This document shows positions 52,606 through 61,873 of a stretch of DNA of 64,000 nucleotides, piece by piece. This DNA is from Wolinella sp052170135 (GTDB lineage Bacteria > Campylobacterota > Campylobacteria > Campylobacterales > Helicobacteraceae). Numbering within the stretch: the first letter of the stretch is position 1; every line of letters starts with the position of its first letter. Position numbers and translations under genes: made by a program. The notes beneath the pieces were generated by a model that saw only the letters and a program-made list of their open reading frames with translations, was not told the origin of the DNA and searched no databases. The stretch is from NCBI GenBank assembly GCA_052170135.1, contig JBQNBC010000001.1, forward strand, positions 62,001-126,000, written 5' to 3'.

Positions 52606-54639
52606 ATGTCTACGCCACTAAAAATAGGTGCAGTCGCACTTTTGTTGCTATTAGCCACAATAATTACGCCATTTACGCCTTTTGGCAACTCACTCCTAAA
52701 GCCCTACGTACAACAAAAAATAAATGAATCATCGCCACTTCCGCTTGAGCTTTCTCGCTTTGAACTAGGAATCTCAAACTTCAATCTTGAGCTAAAAGGC
52801 AAAGAATCGCTACTTGCAAGCATCACTGGCGACTATTCACTACTATCACGCACCCTAGACGCTCTACTCTCACTAGACGTCAAAGATCTATCATATATCT
52901 CAGAGATAGCCGCTACACCTCTACAAGGGGCATTCACGCTAAATGCAAAAGCATCTGGAAACATGGATAAGCTCTCAATTGTAGGAGATAGCAATATCGC
53001 GCAAAGCGATACGAAATTTATCATAACACTCAAAAATCTAGCACTCGATTCCATCGTGGCAAACATAAAACAAGCACGCCTTGAAATGCTACTACAGACT
53101 ATCGGTAAACCAGTCTACGCCAAGGCTCTAATAGACCTTGATGCAAAAGTAGATGGCACTAAAGATAATGGCTTTAAGGGTGATGTGGAGCTTTTGGTAA
53201 ATGGTGGTGAAGCTGTGCGCGATGTGATTAGAGATGAGTTTAACATCACAATTCCAAGTACTCTTTTTAGCCTAAAAATGACAACTGCATTTAGCGGGGA
53301 TAACGTCGCGCACCAAATCAAGCTCGCTTCAAATCTAGGGAACATAACCTCAAGCGGTGCGACAAATCTAAAAACATTAGCAACAGATTCTCTCTATTCA
53401 ATAGACTTTAGCGACCTATCACCGCTCACTCCACTAGCAGGAATCCCGCTAAGAGGGAATCTAAAAGCCGATGGGACACTAAAGGGAGATAGACGCTCGC
53501 TAGTACTAGATGGCACGACTAATCTAGCAAACTCAGATAGTAGCTATCTTGTACGCTTTAGCAATCTCTCACCCACCACTGCCGATATAAAAGTGGATAA
53601 TTTAAAACTTGAACGTCTACTATACATGATGCATAAACCAATCTATCTCGCAGGTGATCTAAACCTAAACGCCACATTAAAAGATCTATTAGACGAGATC
53701 TCGGGCGAGATAAAGCTGCTAATCCCATCAGCACTCACAAACCACGAGGCTATCAAGCATGACTTTGATATTTCATTACCACAAAACAAGCTATCACTAA
53801 GCTCCACTGCAACTTTGCACAAGGGTAAAGGCGAAATCTCAAGCGTGCTTGATTCTGCGATTCTTAAACTCAATGCACCAAAGAGCGAGATCGTGCTAAA
53901 GCCAGAATTTGCGCTCAATGCACCATATGAGCTACAACTGCCAGATCTATCACTCTTGCACTCCATTACAGGACGCAAGCTAAATGGCTCAATTAACGCA
54001 AATGGAAAGGTGGTAAATGACAAAAATGGGCTTCTCATAGATTTCGTGAGCCAAATTCTAGGTGGAAACATCAATGGCGAACTTAAAAATAACACTCTTA
54101 CCGTCGAGGCAAAACAGATCGAAGTGCTAGAGCTACTCAAACTAGGCAATTATCCGATGATTTTTACCTCCAAAGCCGATGCTAGCCTGACCTACGACAC
54201 ACTTGCGCATAAGGGAGATTTAAACCTCTTAGCCAAAGATGGTCGCTTTGCAGAGAATCAACTAAGCCAAATCCTAAAGCCACTATTTGGCATAGACTTA
54301 GCGCATGAAATATATGAAAAAACAGAGCTTAGCTCGGTGATTAACTCTGGAGAAATACGATCAAACCTCACTATGAATAGCAAAAATAGCGAGATAACCA
54401 CACAAAATACACTAACTGACATAAATAAAAATCTGATTGATGCAACATTAAATGCAAAAATTAAGAATCGCTCAGCCATACTGACGCTAAACGGTGCACT
54501 TGATAAGCCAAAAATCTCACTAAACACGCAGGGACTACTAAAAGAAAAAGCAGATAGAGCCATCGACAAGCACTTAGATAAACATCTCCCAGAGAAGGCA
54601 AAAGAGCCGATAAAAACACTCCTAAAAGGGTTGTTTTAG
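52606..54639 (+). CDS. AsmA-like inner-membrane-anchored protein
   Basis: A 677-residue protein with a single N-terminal helix (KIGAVALLLLLATIITPFTPF) and a long periplasmic part of beta-rich repeats. Recurrent pieces are N-L-x-G-x-L, for example GIPLRGNLKADGTLKGDRRS, GDLNLNATLKD and SKADASLTYDTLAHKGDLNLL, and it ends with a helical Lys-rich tail. This resembles the AsmA/TamB-like proteins that bridge the periplasm and help move lipids or assemble outer-membrane proteins. The family relation is by pattern, not by a clear motif, and it may be Campylobacterota-specific. It is preceded by AAAGGAG. Confidence 0.65.
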   Translation: MSTPLKIGAVALLLLLATIITPFTPFGNSLLKPYVQQKINESSPLPLELSRFELGISNFNLELKGKESLLASITGDYSLLSRTLDALLSLDVKDLSYISEIAATPLQGAFTLNAKASGNMDKLSIVGDSNIAQSDTKFIITLKNLALDSIVANIKQARLEMLLQTIGKPVYAKALIDLDAKVDGTKDNGFKGDVELLVNGGEAVRDVIRDEFNITIPSTLFSLKMTTAFSGDNVAHQIKLASNLGNITSSGATNLKTLATDSLYSIDFSDLSPLTPLAGIPLRGNLKADGTLKGDRRSLVLDGTTNLANSDSSYLVRFSNLSPTTADIKVDNLKLERLLYMMHKPIYLAGDLNLNATLKDLLDEISGEIKLLIPSALTNHEAIKHDFDISLPQNKLSLSSTATLHKGKGEISSVLDSAILKLNAPKSEIVLKPEFALNAPYELQLPDLSLLHSITGRKLNGSINANGKVVNDKNGLLIDFVSQILGGNINGELKNNTLTVEAKQIEVLELLKLGNYPMIFTSKADASLTYDTLAHKGDLNLLAKDGRFAENQLSQILKPLFGIDLAHEIYEKTELSSVINSGEIRSNLTMNSKNSEITTQNTLTDINKNLIDATLNAKIKNRSAILTLNGALDKPKISLNTQGLLKEKADRAIDKHLDKHLPEKAKEPIKTLLKGLF

Positions 54640-54735
54640 TAATCTTAACTCCGCTTGCTAGATTTCATAAGAATCTAGCAAGATAAAAGAGAGGCTTTTA
54701 CCTTAGATTCCTAGCTTTACTTGACTATTTTTTGC

Positions 54736-54741
54736 TAGATT
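54736..54741 (+). promoter_or_regulatory. Candidate -10 element for the malic enzyme gene
   Basis: TAGATT behind TTTTTTTGC. A nearer alternative, TAGAAT, lies at 54764-54769. Confidence 0.3.
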
Positions 54742-54829
54742 CTCGCCCAGCCTGATAAAAAAGTAGAATTTTATGTTTTATTTGCCTATCATTGCGAGGT
54801 ATTTTCAAATCCTAAGCAAAGGCAGAATC

Positions 54830-56044
54830 ATGGTTGAAGAACTCCTAAAAAAATATCCTGAAGTTTTGGACTACCACACAGGCGGTAAACTCCAAGTTGT
54901 CCCAAAATCAAAGCTCAAAAATCAAAAAGATCTCTCTCTTGCATATACACCGGGTGTCGCCGTCCCTTGCAAACTCATAGAGGCTGAGCCAGAAAAGGCA
55001 TGGGACTATACAACCAAAGGAAATCTAGTCGCGGTCATCTCAAATGGCACGGCAGTGCTTGGGCTTGGTGATATCGGTGCAATCGCCGGAAAACCAGTAA
55101 TGGAAGGCAAAGCAGTACTGTTTAAGAGCTTTGCAAATATCGATTCTTACGATATCGAAGTCGATGAGAAAGATCCTGACAAATTCATAGACATCGTACG
55201 AGCAATCGCCCCTACTTTTGGCGGAATCAACCTTGAAGATATCAAAGCTCCAGAGTGCTTCTATATCGAAGACAAACTAAAAGAAATTCTTGATATCCCT
55301 GTCATGCATGACGATCAGCACGGCACAGCTATTATATCAGCAGCTGCAGTCATAAACGCCGCTGAACTAGTCGGCAAAAAGCTAGAAGATTTAAAAGTAG
55401 TCGTTATTGGGGCAGGTGCAGCTGCAATATCATGCTCAAGAATCTACAAACAACTTGGTGTAAAAAATATCGTAATGTTCGATAGCAAAGGCGCACTAAC
55501 ACCATCTCGCAAAGATTTAAACGCGATAAAAAAAGAGTTTGTCTGTGATAGAGAGTACGCAAGCTACAAAGAGGCTCTAGTAGGCGCGGACGTGCTTCTA
55601 GGTCTATCAAAAGAAGATATAATTAAAGGTGACGACCTCGTTGGTATGAATAAAGATCCAATGGTATTTGCAATGAGCAATCCAGTGCCAGAAATCATGC
55701 CTGACGTAGCAAAAGCAGCGCGTCCAGATGTCATAATGGCAACAGGTCGTAGCGACTTCCCTAACCAAATAAACAATGTTCTAGGATTCCCATACATCTT
55801 TAAAGGTGCACTAAAAGTTCGCGCTACAAAAATTAATGAAGAGATGAAAATTGCCGCTGCTAAGGCACTTGCAGAGCTTGCAAAGCTAGATGTGCCAAAA
55901 GAGCTAAATGAAATTCATGGGCGCACCTTAAAATATGGCAAAGAGTATCTAATTCCTTCTCCATTTGATCCACGACTTGATGAATTTGTCTCAAGCGCAG
56001 TGGCAAAGGCAGCAATAGACAGTGGTGTAGCACGCGTAAAATAG
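54830..56044 (+). CDS. Malic enzyme (malate dehydrogenase, decarboxylating)
   Basis: A 404-residue short-form malic enzyme converting malate to pyruvate and CO2. It has SLAYTPGVAVPC, AVLGLGDIGAIAGKPVMEGKAVLFKSF, INLEDIKAPECFYIE, MHDDQHGTAIISAAA, the Rossmann motif VVIGAGAAAISCSRIYK, and ATGRSDFPNQINNVLGFPYIF. No phosphotransacetylase domain follows, so it is the single-domain type. ATG 54830 (MVEELLKKYPEVLDYH) is chosen over the in-frame ATG at 54773 because AAAGGC lies upstream and the product then has the family N-terminus. NAD or NADP use cannot be decided here. Confidence 0.93.
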   Translation: MVEELLKKYPEVLDYHTGGKLQVVPKSKLKNQKDLSLAYTPGVAVPCKLIEAEPEKAWDYTTKGNLVAVISNGTAVLGLGDIGAIAGKPVMEGKAVLFKSFANIDSYDIEVDEKDPDKFIDIVRAIAPTFGGINLEDIKAPECFYIEDKLKEILDIPVMHDDQHGTAIISAAAVINAAELVGKKLEDLKVVVIGAGAAAISCSRIYKQLGVKNIVMFDSKGALTPSRKDLNAIKKEFVCDREYASYKEALVGADVLLGLSKEDIIKGDDLVGMNKDPMVFAMSNPVPEIMPDVAKAARPDVIMATGRSDFPNQINNVLGFPYIFKGALKVRATKINEEMKIAAAKALAELAKLDVPKELNEIHGRTLKYGKEYLIPSPFDPRLDEFVSSAVAKAAIDSGVARVK

Positions 56045-56262
56045 CGCAAAGCTAGTCGAGATTCTCACTCAAGAATCTAGAAAGATGATCTTGGCGTGTA
56101 GTTTCTTCCTTGATAAAGTCAATCACAAAAAGCTTGCGATTCCTAGCCAAAAGTGGCAATCGCGAGCTTAGGTTTTTTAGATTCTCGCCATATTTTTATT
56201 TATATTTTTTGGTCACTGCAAAAGATGCAAGCTAATAATATAAACAACCCTAAAGGACAGCC

Positions 56263-57192
56263 TTGACTCCCCCGCATATCTCCGTTTTGAAAGATGAGGT
56301 GCTAGAGATTTTTGCCCCGCTTAAAGATGGATATTTTATCGATTGCACACTCGGGTTTGGTGGACATAGCGAGGCGATTTTGAAATTGCACCCAGAAATT
56401 TCTGTGATAGGCATTGATCAAGATCCAAATGCACTAAGCTTTAGCAAGCAAAGGCTTGAGCATTTTGGCACACGATTTCGTGCGGAATCAGGGCGCTTCT
56501 CTGATGTATTACCTAAAATTCTCCACGACATAGATGCGAGCAAAATCGTGGGTGTCTTAGCTGATATAGGCGTATCAAGCCTTCAACTCGATGATTTAGG
56601 GCGTGGTTTTAGCTTTAACTCTGAAAATCTCGATATGCGGATGAATCCAGAATCTCAGCTAAGTGCACTTGAGGTGGTTAATAGCTATCCAAAAGATCGC
56701 CTCGCGCACATTTTTCGTGAGTTTGGCGAAGTTAGAGAGTGGCAAAAATTAGCAAATATAATCGCTGAAGAGCGCAAAAAATCTCGTATCACTTCAGCAC
56801 AACATCTAGCGCAACTAATCGAGAAAAACTTTAAACGCATCGGTAATATCCATCCAGCTACGCTTGCATTTCAAGCGATAAGGATCGAGGTCAACGATGA
56901 ACTTGGTGAGATTTCTCGACTGCTAGAGACGGCTAGCATTCTACCAAATGCGTACGTGGCGGTTATTTCATTTCATTCATTAGAGGATAGAATAGTCAAA
57001 AACTTCTTCAAAAAGTGGAGCGATTCTTGCATCTGTGAGCCCCATGTACTTCGATGCGAATGTGGGAACAACCATGCAAAAGGTGTGATTCTCACAAAAA
57101 AGCCGATAGTTGCAAGCAGTGAAGAATCGCGCCTAAATCCGCGTGCTAGAAGCGCAAAACTACGCGCCTTTAGACTAATGGAGATGAAATGA
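56263..57192 (+). CDS. rsmH: 16S rRNA m4C1402 methyltransferase RsmH
   Basis: A 309-residue SAM methyltransferase acting on cytidine 1402 of 16S rRNA. It begins HISVLKDEVLEIFAPLKDG, then FIDCTLGFGGHSEAIL, VLADIGVSSLQLDDLGRGFSF, DMRMNPESQLSA, FAFQAIRIEVNDEL-like LAFQAIRIEVNDELG and ISFHSLEDRIVKNFF. The TTG at 56263 is the only suitable start, with AAAGGA upstream. The next gene overlaps by four bases and looks like ftsL, the classical mra cluster order. Confidence 0.94.
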   Translation: MTPPHISVLKDEVLEIFAPLKDGYFIDCTLGFGGHSEAILKLHPEISVIGIDQDPNALSFSKQRLEHFGTRFRAESGRFSDVLPKILHDIDASKIVGVLADIGVSSLQLDDLGRGFSFNSENLDMRMNPESQLSALEVVNSYPKDRLAHIFREFGEVREWQKLANIIAEERKKSRITSAQHLAQLIEKNFKRIGNIHPATLAFQAIRIEVNDELGEISRLLETASILPNAYVAVISFHSLEDRIVKNFFKKWSDSCICEPHVLRCECGNNHAKGVILTKKPIVASSEESRLNPRARSAKLRAFRLMEMK

Positions 57193-57467
57193 ACGAGAGA
57201 GACGAGCTACTTGGTGAGCTGCATAATTACGAAGAAAGCGCAAAGAATCTAAGCTCAGAATCGCTCTTTCTAGCAATTTTTATAATACTTGTATGCGTAG
57301 CCATTTTCGCGCCTAAAATCTACATTAGAAGCAATATTTACTACACAAGTAAAAATATTTTACAACTCCAAAACCAGGCAGATTCCCTCCTTGAAGAAAA
57401 CAAGCACCTAAAAAAGCAACTAGAAGATATGAAGTTTAAATTTCTCATCATGGATATTGGTTTTTGA
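57189..57467 (+). CDS. FtsL-like small division protein
   Basis: A 92-residue protein with a short cytoplasmic N-terminus, one transmembrane helix (SLFLAIFIILVCVAIFAPKI, about residues 25-44) and a C-terminal leucine-zipper-like stretch (LQLQNQADSLLEENKHLKKQ). This size and topology match FtsL, and it sits directly after rsmH, as ftsL does in many bacteria. FtsL sequences are too variable for a firm call, so the evidence is position and shape. It overlaps rsmH and the RND permease by four bases each. Confidence 0.65.
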   Translation: MNERDELLGELHNYEESAKNLSSESLFLAIFIILVCVAIFAPKIYIRSNIYYTSKNILQLQNQADSLLEENKHLKKQLEDMKFKFLIMDIGF

Positions 57468-60400
57468 AGCTGATTGATTTCTTTTTAGATAAAGCAAAAT
57501 TAAACTATACGCTGTCATTTTTTCTTCTCCTTGCAGGACTTTATTGCATCAGCGTAATACCGCGTGAGCTATTTCCACCGCTTGACAATGATGAAATTAT
57601 GATTTCTGGAGCGTATGCAGGTGCAAGCGCTGATAATCTCGATAAAATAGCCGTCAGCGCGTTAGAAGACGAGCTGCGTTCAATACCACAAATCACAAAA
57701 ATAGAATCTATGATAAAAGCCGGAGCGTTCATCATCTCCGCAACACTAAAAGATGGGAGTGATAAAAATGATGTCCTAAGTAAAATAAAGGATGCAATAT
57801 CGCTCTCGCGTACAAATCTGCCAAGCGACATGGATGAGCCTATCGCGACAATAGTTGAGCGCAAAATTCCACTTATGCAAGTAGCGATTGCTTCTGATTC
57901 TTTGGGGTTTGATCAGTTACTTTCACAGGCAAAAGAGGTCAAGCGAATACTAAGCAGCATACCAAATCTAAGCATAACTCTATATGGAGAATCCGACAAA
58001 GAGATTGAAGTGCGCTTAGACTCAAGTCGAGTACGCGCATATATGCTAAATCCTCAAGAAGTTGCAAACGCAATATCGCGCCTCTCATACATATTTCCAC
58101 TCGGAAAGATAGAGAGTAAAGATGGACACTTCTATATCTCCACCACTCATGGCAAGCTAGATCCAGTCGAGCTAGGCGAAAGCATGATAAAGACTTCAGG
58201 GAAAATAGTCCGCTTAAAGGAGATTGCCACACTTCACTACGGATACGGCGAGAGCTCCACGCTCTCTAGCTTCAATGGCACACGTGCGCTAAATCTAAAC
58301 ATCTCAAAAGATGACAAAGGAAATGCAATCGCGCTTGCAAAACAGGTAAAGTCCGAAATAAAGCGCCTAGAATCACGCTTTAAAGAGTTAGAAATAAGCT
58401 CATTTCTTGATACATCAAACTACATCAAGAATCGCCTAAACACCGTAACATCAAATATAACACTTGGATTCTTGCTCGTATCGCTTTGTATGTATTTACT
58501 AATAAACGCACGTATAGCTTTTGTTGTTGCGCTTGGGATTCCATTTGCTTTTTTGCTTGGATCAATATTTTTTTATCTAAGTGATAATGCAATAAATATG
58601 ATAAGTCTGCTTGGCGCGCTCATCGCTGTTGGAATCCTAGTCGATGATGCAATCATAGTCTCTGAAAACATACAACGCCACATCGAAGAGGGCATGCCAC
58701 CAAAAGAGGCTGCACTCAATGGTGCAAAGGAGGTTATTATCCCTGTGCTAGTGGCAGCAACCACAACCATATTTGCATTTTTGCCAATGTTGCTTATGAG
58801 TGGGGAGGTCGGGAAATTCATCAAGCTAATACCAATCGCAATTACTGCACTCCTGCTAGCCTCGCTTGTAGAATCATTTCTCTTTTTGCCACTCCACTGC
58901 GCCCACATGCTATCTCACAAGAAATCAACGCGTGACTGGAGCAAAGCAAATGAGCTATACCGACACACGCTTGAGTATTTTTTTACCTATAAAAAGACGC
59001 TGTTGACCATTTTTCTAATTGCGATTCCTCTTATGATTGCATTTGGGTTTATCAAGTCGAAGTATCAGCTTTTTTCAGACTTTGATGGCTCAGAAATCTA
59101 CGTGAGCGGACGACTTAGTAGCGACCACACATTAGAAGAGACGCAAGTTGTAGTAAAGGAGCTTGAGCGCGAGCTTTTAAACCAAAAAAGTGAGCTGTTT
59201 ATACACTCTACCTCAGCAATCGCAGGGCATGCCATCGATACAGCTGGTGGGGGCGAGAGCGCACCAAATCTCTTTAATATCTTTATTGAATTAGAAGAGG
59301 CGATAGAAGATAACTTTATCGAGCGATACATCTCGCCGATTCTCGCATTTGACTGGGATACTAAAGACAAAGTCCGCACAAAAAAGAGTTACGAGATTGA
59401 AGAAATCCTAGGCGAAAGATTGCTTGCCTTTAAAGAATCACACAATATCCAAGAGCTAAATATAGCCTCACCAGGGGTCGGCATCACAAAACATGACGTC
59501 GAGATACACCTCATATCAAACGACAAAAATCTAAAATCAAAACTAGATGAATTGATAGAGAAAATCGCAAAGATTCCAGGCGTTAGAAACAGTGCACACG
59601 ATATAAAAGGTGGCATAAACGAGATCAAACTCTCACTAAATCCATATGGAGAATCGCTAGGCCTAAGCGAAGCACAAATAAGTGCACTACTTAGCGACTA
59701 CTTTTTATATAGCAAGAAAGCAAAGAGCCTAGATGATGATGGCGTTGTTGAGATAAGGCTAAAAGATGCAAACAGAGATGAGCTTGCTACATTAAAAAAT
59801 TTCACACTATGGATTGGAGAAAAGAGTGTACGCTTAAGCGATGTAGTTGAGTTTCATACATTTGTAGCGAATGAAAAAATCATCAAGCAAGACTCGCAAA
59901 AGCAACATACACTCTATGCCGACGTCAATAATGAGCAGCTCACGGCATTTGAGCTACTTAGGTTTCTCGAGCCCGAGCTAGAAAATCTGCGAAATTCTGG
60001 AATAGAGATCAGGCTAGGTGGCGAACAGGAGAAAAACAATCAATTCATACGCGATATGATCGTAGCATCAGTAATTGCGCTATTTCTGATTTTTATGACG
60101 CTACTTTTAATGTTTGATTCTTTCTTGATTAGCTTTGTGATTCTCTCCGTGATTCCACTCTCGTTTCTTGGTGTAGTCGCGGGGCATTTTATACTTGGAT
60201 TAAATCTAACAATGAGCTCATTTGTAGGAATCCTAGGACTTGCGGGCGTTGTCATAAACGATGGAATCGTCATGATTGACTTTATTCGCAAGGCAAAAAG
60301 CAAGACGGAATTTTTCGTCCTTGCATCAAAGCGTCTACGCCCAATTCTCCTAACATCTATTACAACATTTATTGGACTAGCCACACTTATATTTTTCCCA

Positions 60401-60601
60401 TCAGGGCAAGCTGTCACACTCCAGCCTCTAGCTGTTTCACTTGGTTTTGGACTAGCTTGGGGCACGGTTCTAAACCTCTTTTATCTGCCGCTATTTTATG
60501 CACTTTTGCATAGCTTCTCTCGCCCAAAGCTAAGAAGAATCCAACAAGGAGTCTCCTCTTATTTTTCGCTGAAATATTTTAGTAGTAAAAAAGCACTATA
60601 A
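57464..60601 (+). CDS. RND-family efflux permease
   Basis: A 1045-residue inner-membrane permease with the two-fold RND layout: a first helix, a large periplasmic domain, a six-helix bundle (GFLLVSLCMYLLINARIAFVV to LLLASLVESFLFLPLHCAHM), a second periplasmic domain and a last six-helix bundle. Typical sequences are GALIAVGILVDDAIIVSENIQRH, with the paired Asp of the proton relay, and LGLAGVVINDGIVMIDFIRKAK. The TTG at 57464 overlaps the FtsL-like stop by four bases. No membrane-fusion or outer-membrane partner is adjacent, so it either borrows them or works alone. Its substrate is unknown. Confidence 0.9.
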   Translation: MKLIDFFLDKAKLNYTLSFFLLLAGLYCISVIPRELFPPLDNDEIMISGAYAGASADNLDKIAVSALEDELRSIPQITKIESMIKAGAFIISATLKDGSDKNDVLSKIKDAISLSRTNLPSDMDEPIATIVERKIPLMQVAIASDSLGFDQLLSQAKEVKRILSSIPNLSITLYGESDKEIEVRLDSSRVRAYMLNPQEVANAISRLSYIFPLGKIESKDGHFYISTTHGKLDPVELGESMIKTSGKIVRLKEIATLHYGYGESSTLSSFNGTRALNLNISKDDKGNAIALAKQVKSEIKRLESRFKELEISSFLDTSNYIKNRLNTVTSNITLGFLLVSLCMYLLINARIAFVVALGIPFAFLLGSIFFYLSDNAINMISLLGALIAVGILVDDAIIVSENIQRHIEEGMPPKEAALNGAKEVIIPVLVAATTTIFAFLPMLLMSGEVGKFIKLIPIAITALLLASLVESFLFLPLHCAHMLSHKKSTRDWSKANELYRHTLEYFFTYKKTLLTIFLIAIPLMIAFGFIKSKYQLFSDFDGSEIYVSGRLSSDHTLEETQVVVKELERELLNQKSELFIHSTSAIAGHAIDTAGGGESAPNLFNIFIELEEAIEDNFIERYISPILAFDWDTKDKVRTKKSYEIEEILGERLLAFKESHNIQELNIASPGVGITKHDVEIHLISNDKNLKSKLDELIEKIAKIPGVRNSAHDIKGGINEIKLSLNPYGESLGLSEAQISALLSDYFLYSKKAKSLDDDGVVEIRLKDANRDELATLKNFTLWIGEKSVRLSDVVEFHTFVANEKIIKQDSQKQHTLYADVNNEQLTAFELLRFLEPELENLRNSGIEIRLGGEQEKNNQFIRDMIVASVIALFLIFMTLLLMFDSFLISFVILSVIPLSFLGVVAGHFILGLNLTMSSFVGILGLAGVVINDGIVMIDFIRKAKSKTEFFVLASKRLRPILLTSITTFIGLATLIFFPSGQAVTLQPLAVSLGFGLAWGTVLNLFYLPLFYALLHSFSRPKLRRIQQGVSSYFSLKYFSSKKAL

Positions 60602-60602
60602 T
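60597..60602 (+). promoter_or_regulatory. Candidate -10 element for the carboxyspermidine genes
   Basis: A perfect TATAAT that overlaps the stop codon of the RND gene, 35 bases before the next ATG. Confidence 0.5.
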
Positions 60603-60636
60603 CGCGTTTCTATAATTTTCCCAAAGGAGGGCGTTT

Positions 60637-61824
60637 ATGGCTAGAGTTCTTCAGATCGGCGCGGGTGGCGTAGGTGGGGTCGTCGCTCATAAAATGGCGA
60701 TGAATCGCGATGTTTTTTCTCATATAACACTAGCTTCACGCACTGTTTCAAAGTGTGAAGATATTGCAAAAAGCATTAAAAACAAGGGCTTTGGAGAGAT
60801 CGAAATAGCAAGTGTAGATGCCGATAGTGTCGATTCTCTTGTTGCACTCATTAAAAAGGTCAAGCCAGAAATCGTGCTAAATATCGCACTCCCTTATCAG
60901 GACTTAACTATCATGGAGGCGTGCTTAAAAACTGGTGTGCACTACCTTGACACAGCAAACTACGAACATCCAGATTTAGCAAAATTTGAATACAAAGAGC
61001 AATGGGCATTTGACAATCGCTACAAAAATGCAGGAATCTTTGCTCTCCTTGGTAGTGGTTTTGATCCAGGCGTTACGAATGTTTTTTGCGCCTATGCACA
61101 AAAGCACTACTTTGACGAAATCCATGAAATAGATATTCTAGACTGCAATGCCGGTGACCATGGCTATCCATTTGCAACAAACTTCAATCCAGAGATAAAT
61201 CTACGCGAAGTCAGCTCTAAAGGACGCTACTGGCAAGATGGCAAATGGATAGAAACTGAGCCTATGGAGATTATGCAAGCATGGGACTACCCAGAAGTAG
61301 GGAAAAAAGACTCATATCTACTCTATCATGAAGAGCTAGAATCATTAGTGCAAAACATCAAAGGCTTAAAGCGCATTCGATTCTTTATGACCTTTGGGCA
61401 GAGCTATCTAACCCACATGCGATGCTTGGAAAATGTCGGCATGCTAAGAATCGATGAAGTCGATGTGGGTGGCGTCAAGGTCGTCCCTATTCAAGTACTA
61501 AAAGCACTCCTTCCAGATCCAGCAGGACTGGCCTCTCGCACAAAAGGTAAGACAAATATCGGTTGCTATATAACAGGAATCAAAGACGGCAAAAAGCGCA
61601 CTATATACATCTATAACGTCTGCGATCACGAGGCGTGCTACCATGAGGTAAACGCACAAGCTATAAGCTACACAACAGGCGTACCCGCAATGATCGGTGC
61701 AAAGCTAATTCTAGAGGGCAAATGGAGTGGCAAAGGTGTCTTTAATATGGAGCAGCTAGACCCAGATCCATTCATGGAAGAGCTAAACAAACAAGGGCTT
61801 CCCTGGAAGGTCATCGAATATTAA
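60637..61824 (+). CDS. Carboxy(nor)spermidine dehydrogenase, saccharopine dehydrogenase family
   Basis: A 395-residue oxidoreductase with the N-terminal Rossmann motif LQIGAGGVGGVVAHKMAMN, VLNIALPYQDL, HYLDTANYEHPD, GFDPGVTNVFCAYA and the substrate-binding region DGKKRTIYIYNVCDHEACYHEV. In Campylobacter and Vibrio such enzymes condense aspartate semialdehyde with putrescine or diaminopropane to make carboxyspermidine or carboxynorspermidine. The next gene encodes the matching decarboxylase. AAAGGAGG precedes the ATG. The substrate is inferred from known homologues. Confidence 0.88.
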   Translation: MARVLQIGAGGVGGVVAHKMAMNRDVFSHITLASRTVSKCEDIAKSIKNKGFGEIEIASVDADSVDSLVALIKKVKPEIVLNIALPYQDLTIMEACLKTGVHYLDTANYEHPDLAKFEYKEQWAFDNRYKNAGIFALLGSGFDPGVTNVFCAYAQKHYFDEIHEIDILDCNAGDHGYPFATNFNPEINLREVSSKGRYWQDGKWIETEPMEIMQAWDYPEVGKKDSYLLYHEELESLVQNIKGLKRIRFFMTFGQSYLTHMRCLENVGMLRIDEVDVGGVKVVPIQVLKALLPDPAGLASRTKGKTNIGCYITGIKDGKKRTIYIYNVCDHEACYHEVNAQAISYTTGVPAMIGAKLILEGKWSGKGVFNMEQLDPDPFMEELNKQGLPWKVIEY

Positions 61825-61830
61825 TCCACC

Positions 61831-61854
61831 TGAGAATCCAACATCGGATTCTCA
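61831..61854. repeat. Inverted repeat between the two carboxyspermidine genes
   Basis: TGAGAATCC (61831-61839) and GGATTCTCA (61846-61854) form a perfect 9-bp hairpin with a six-base loop seven bases after the stop codon. It may tune expression between the two genes. Confidence 0.5.
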
Positions 61855-61873
61855 CTGCATCAAAAGGTAAGAA

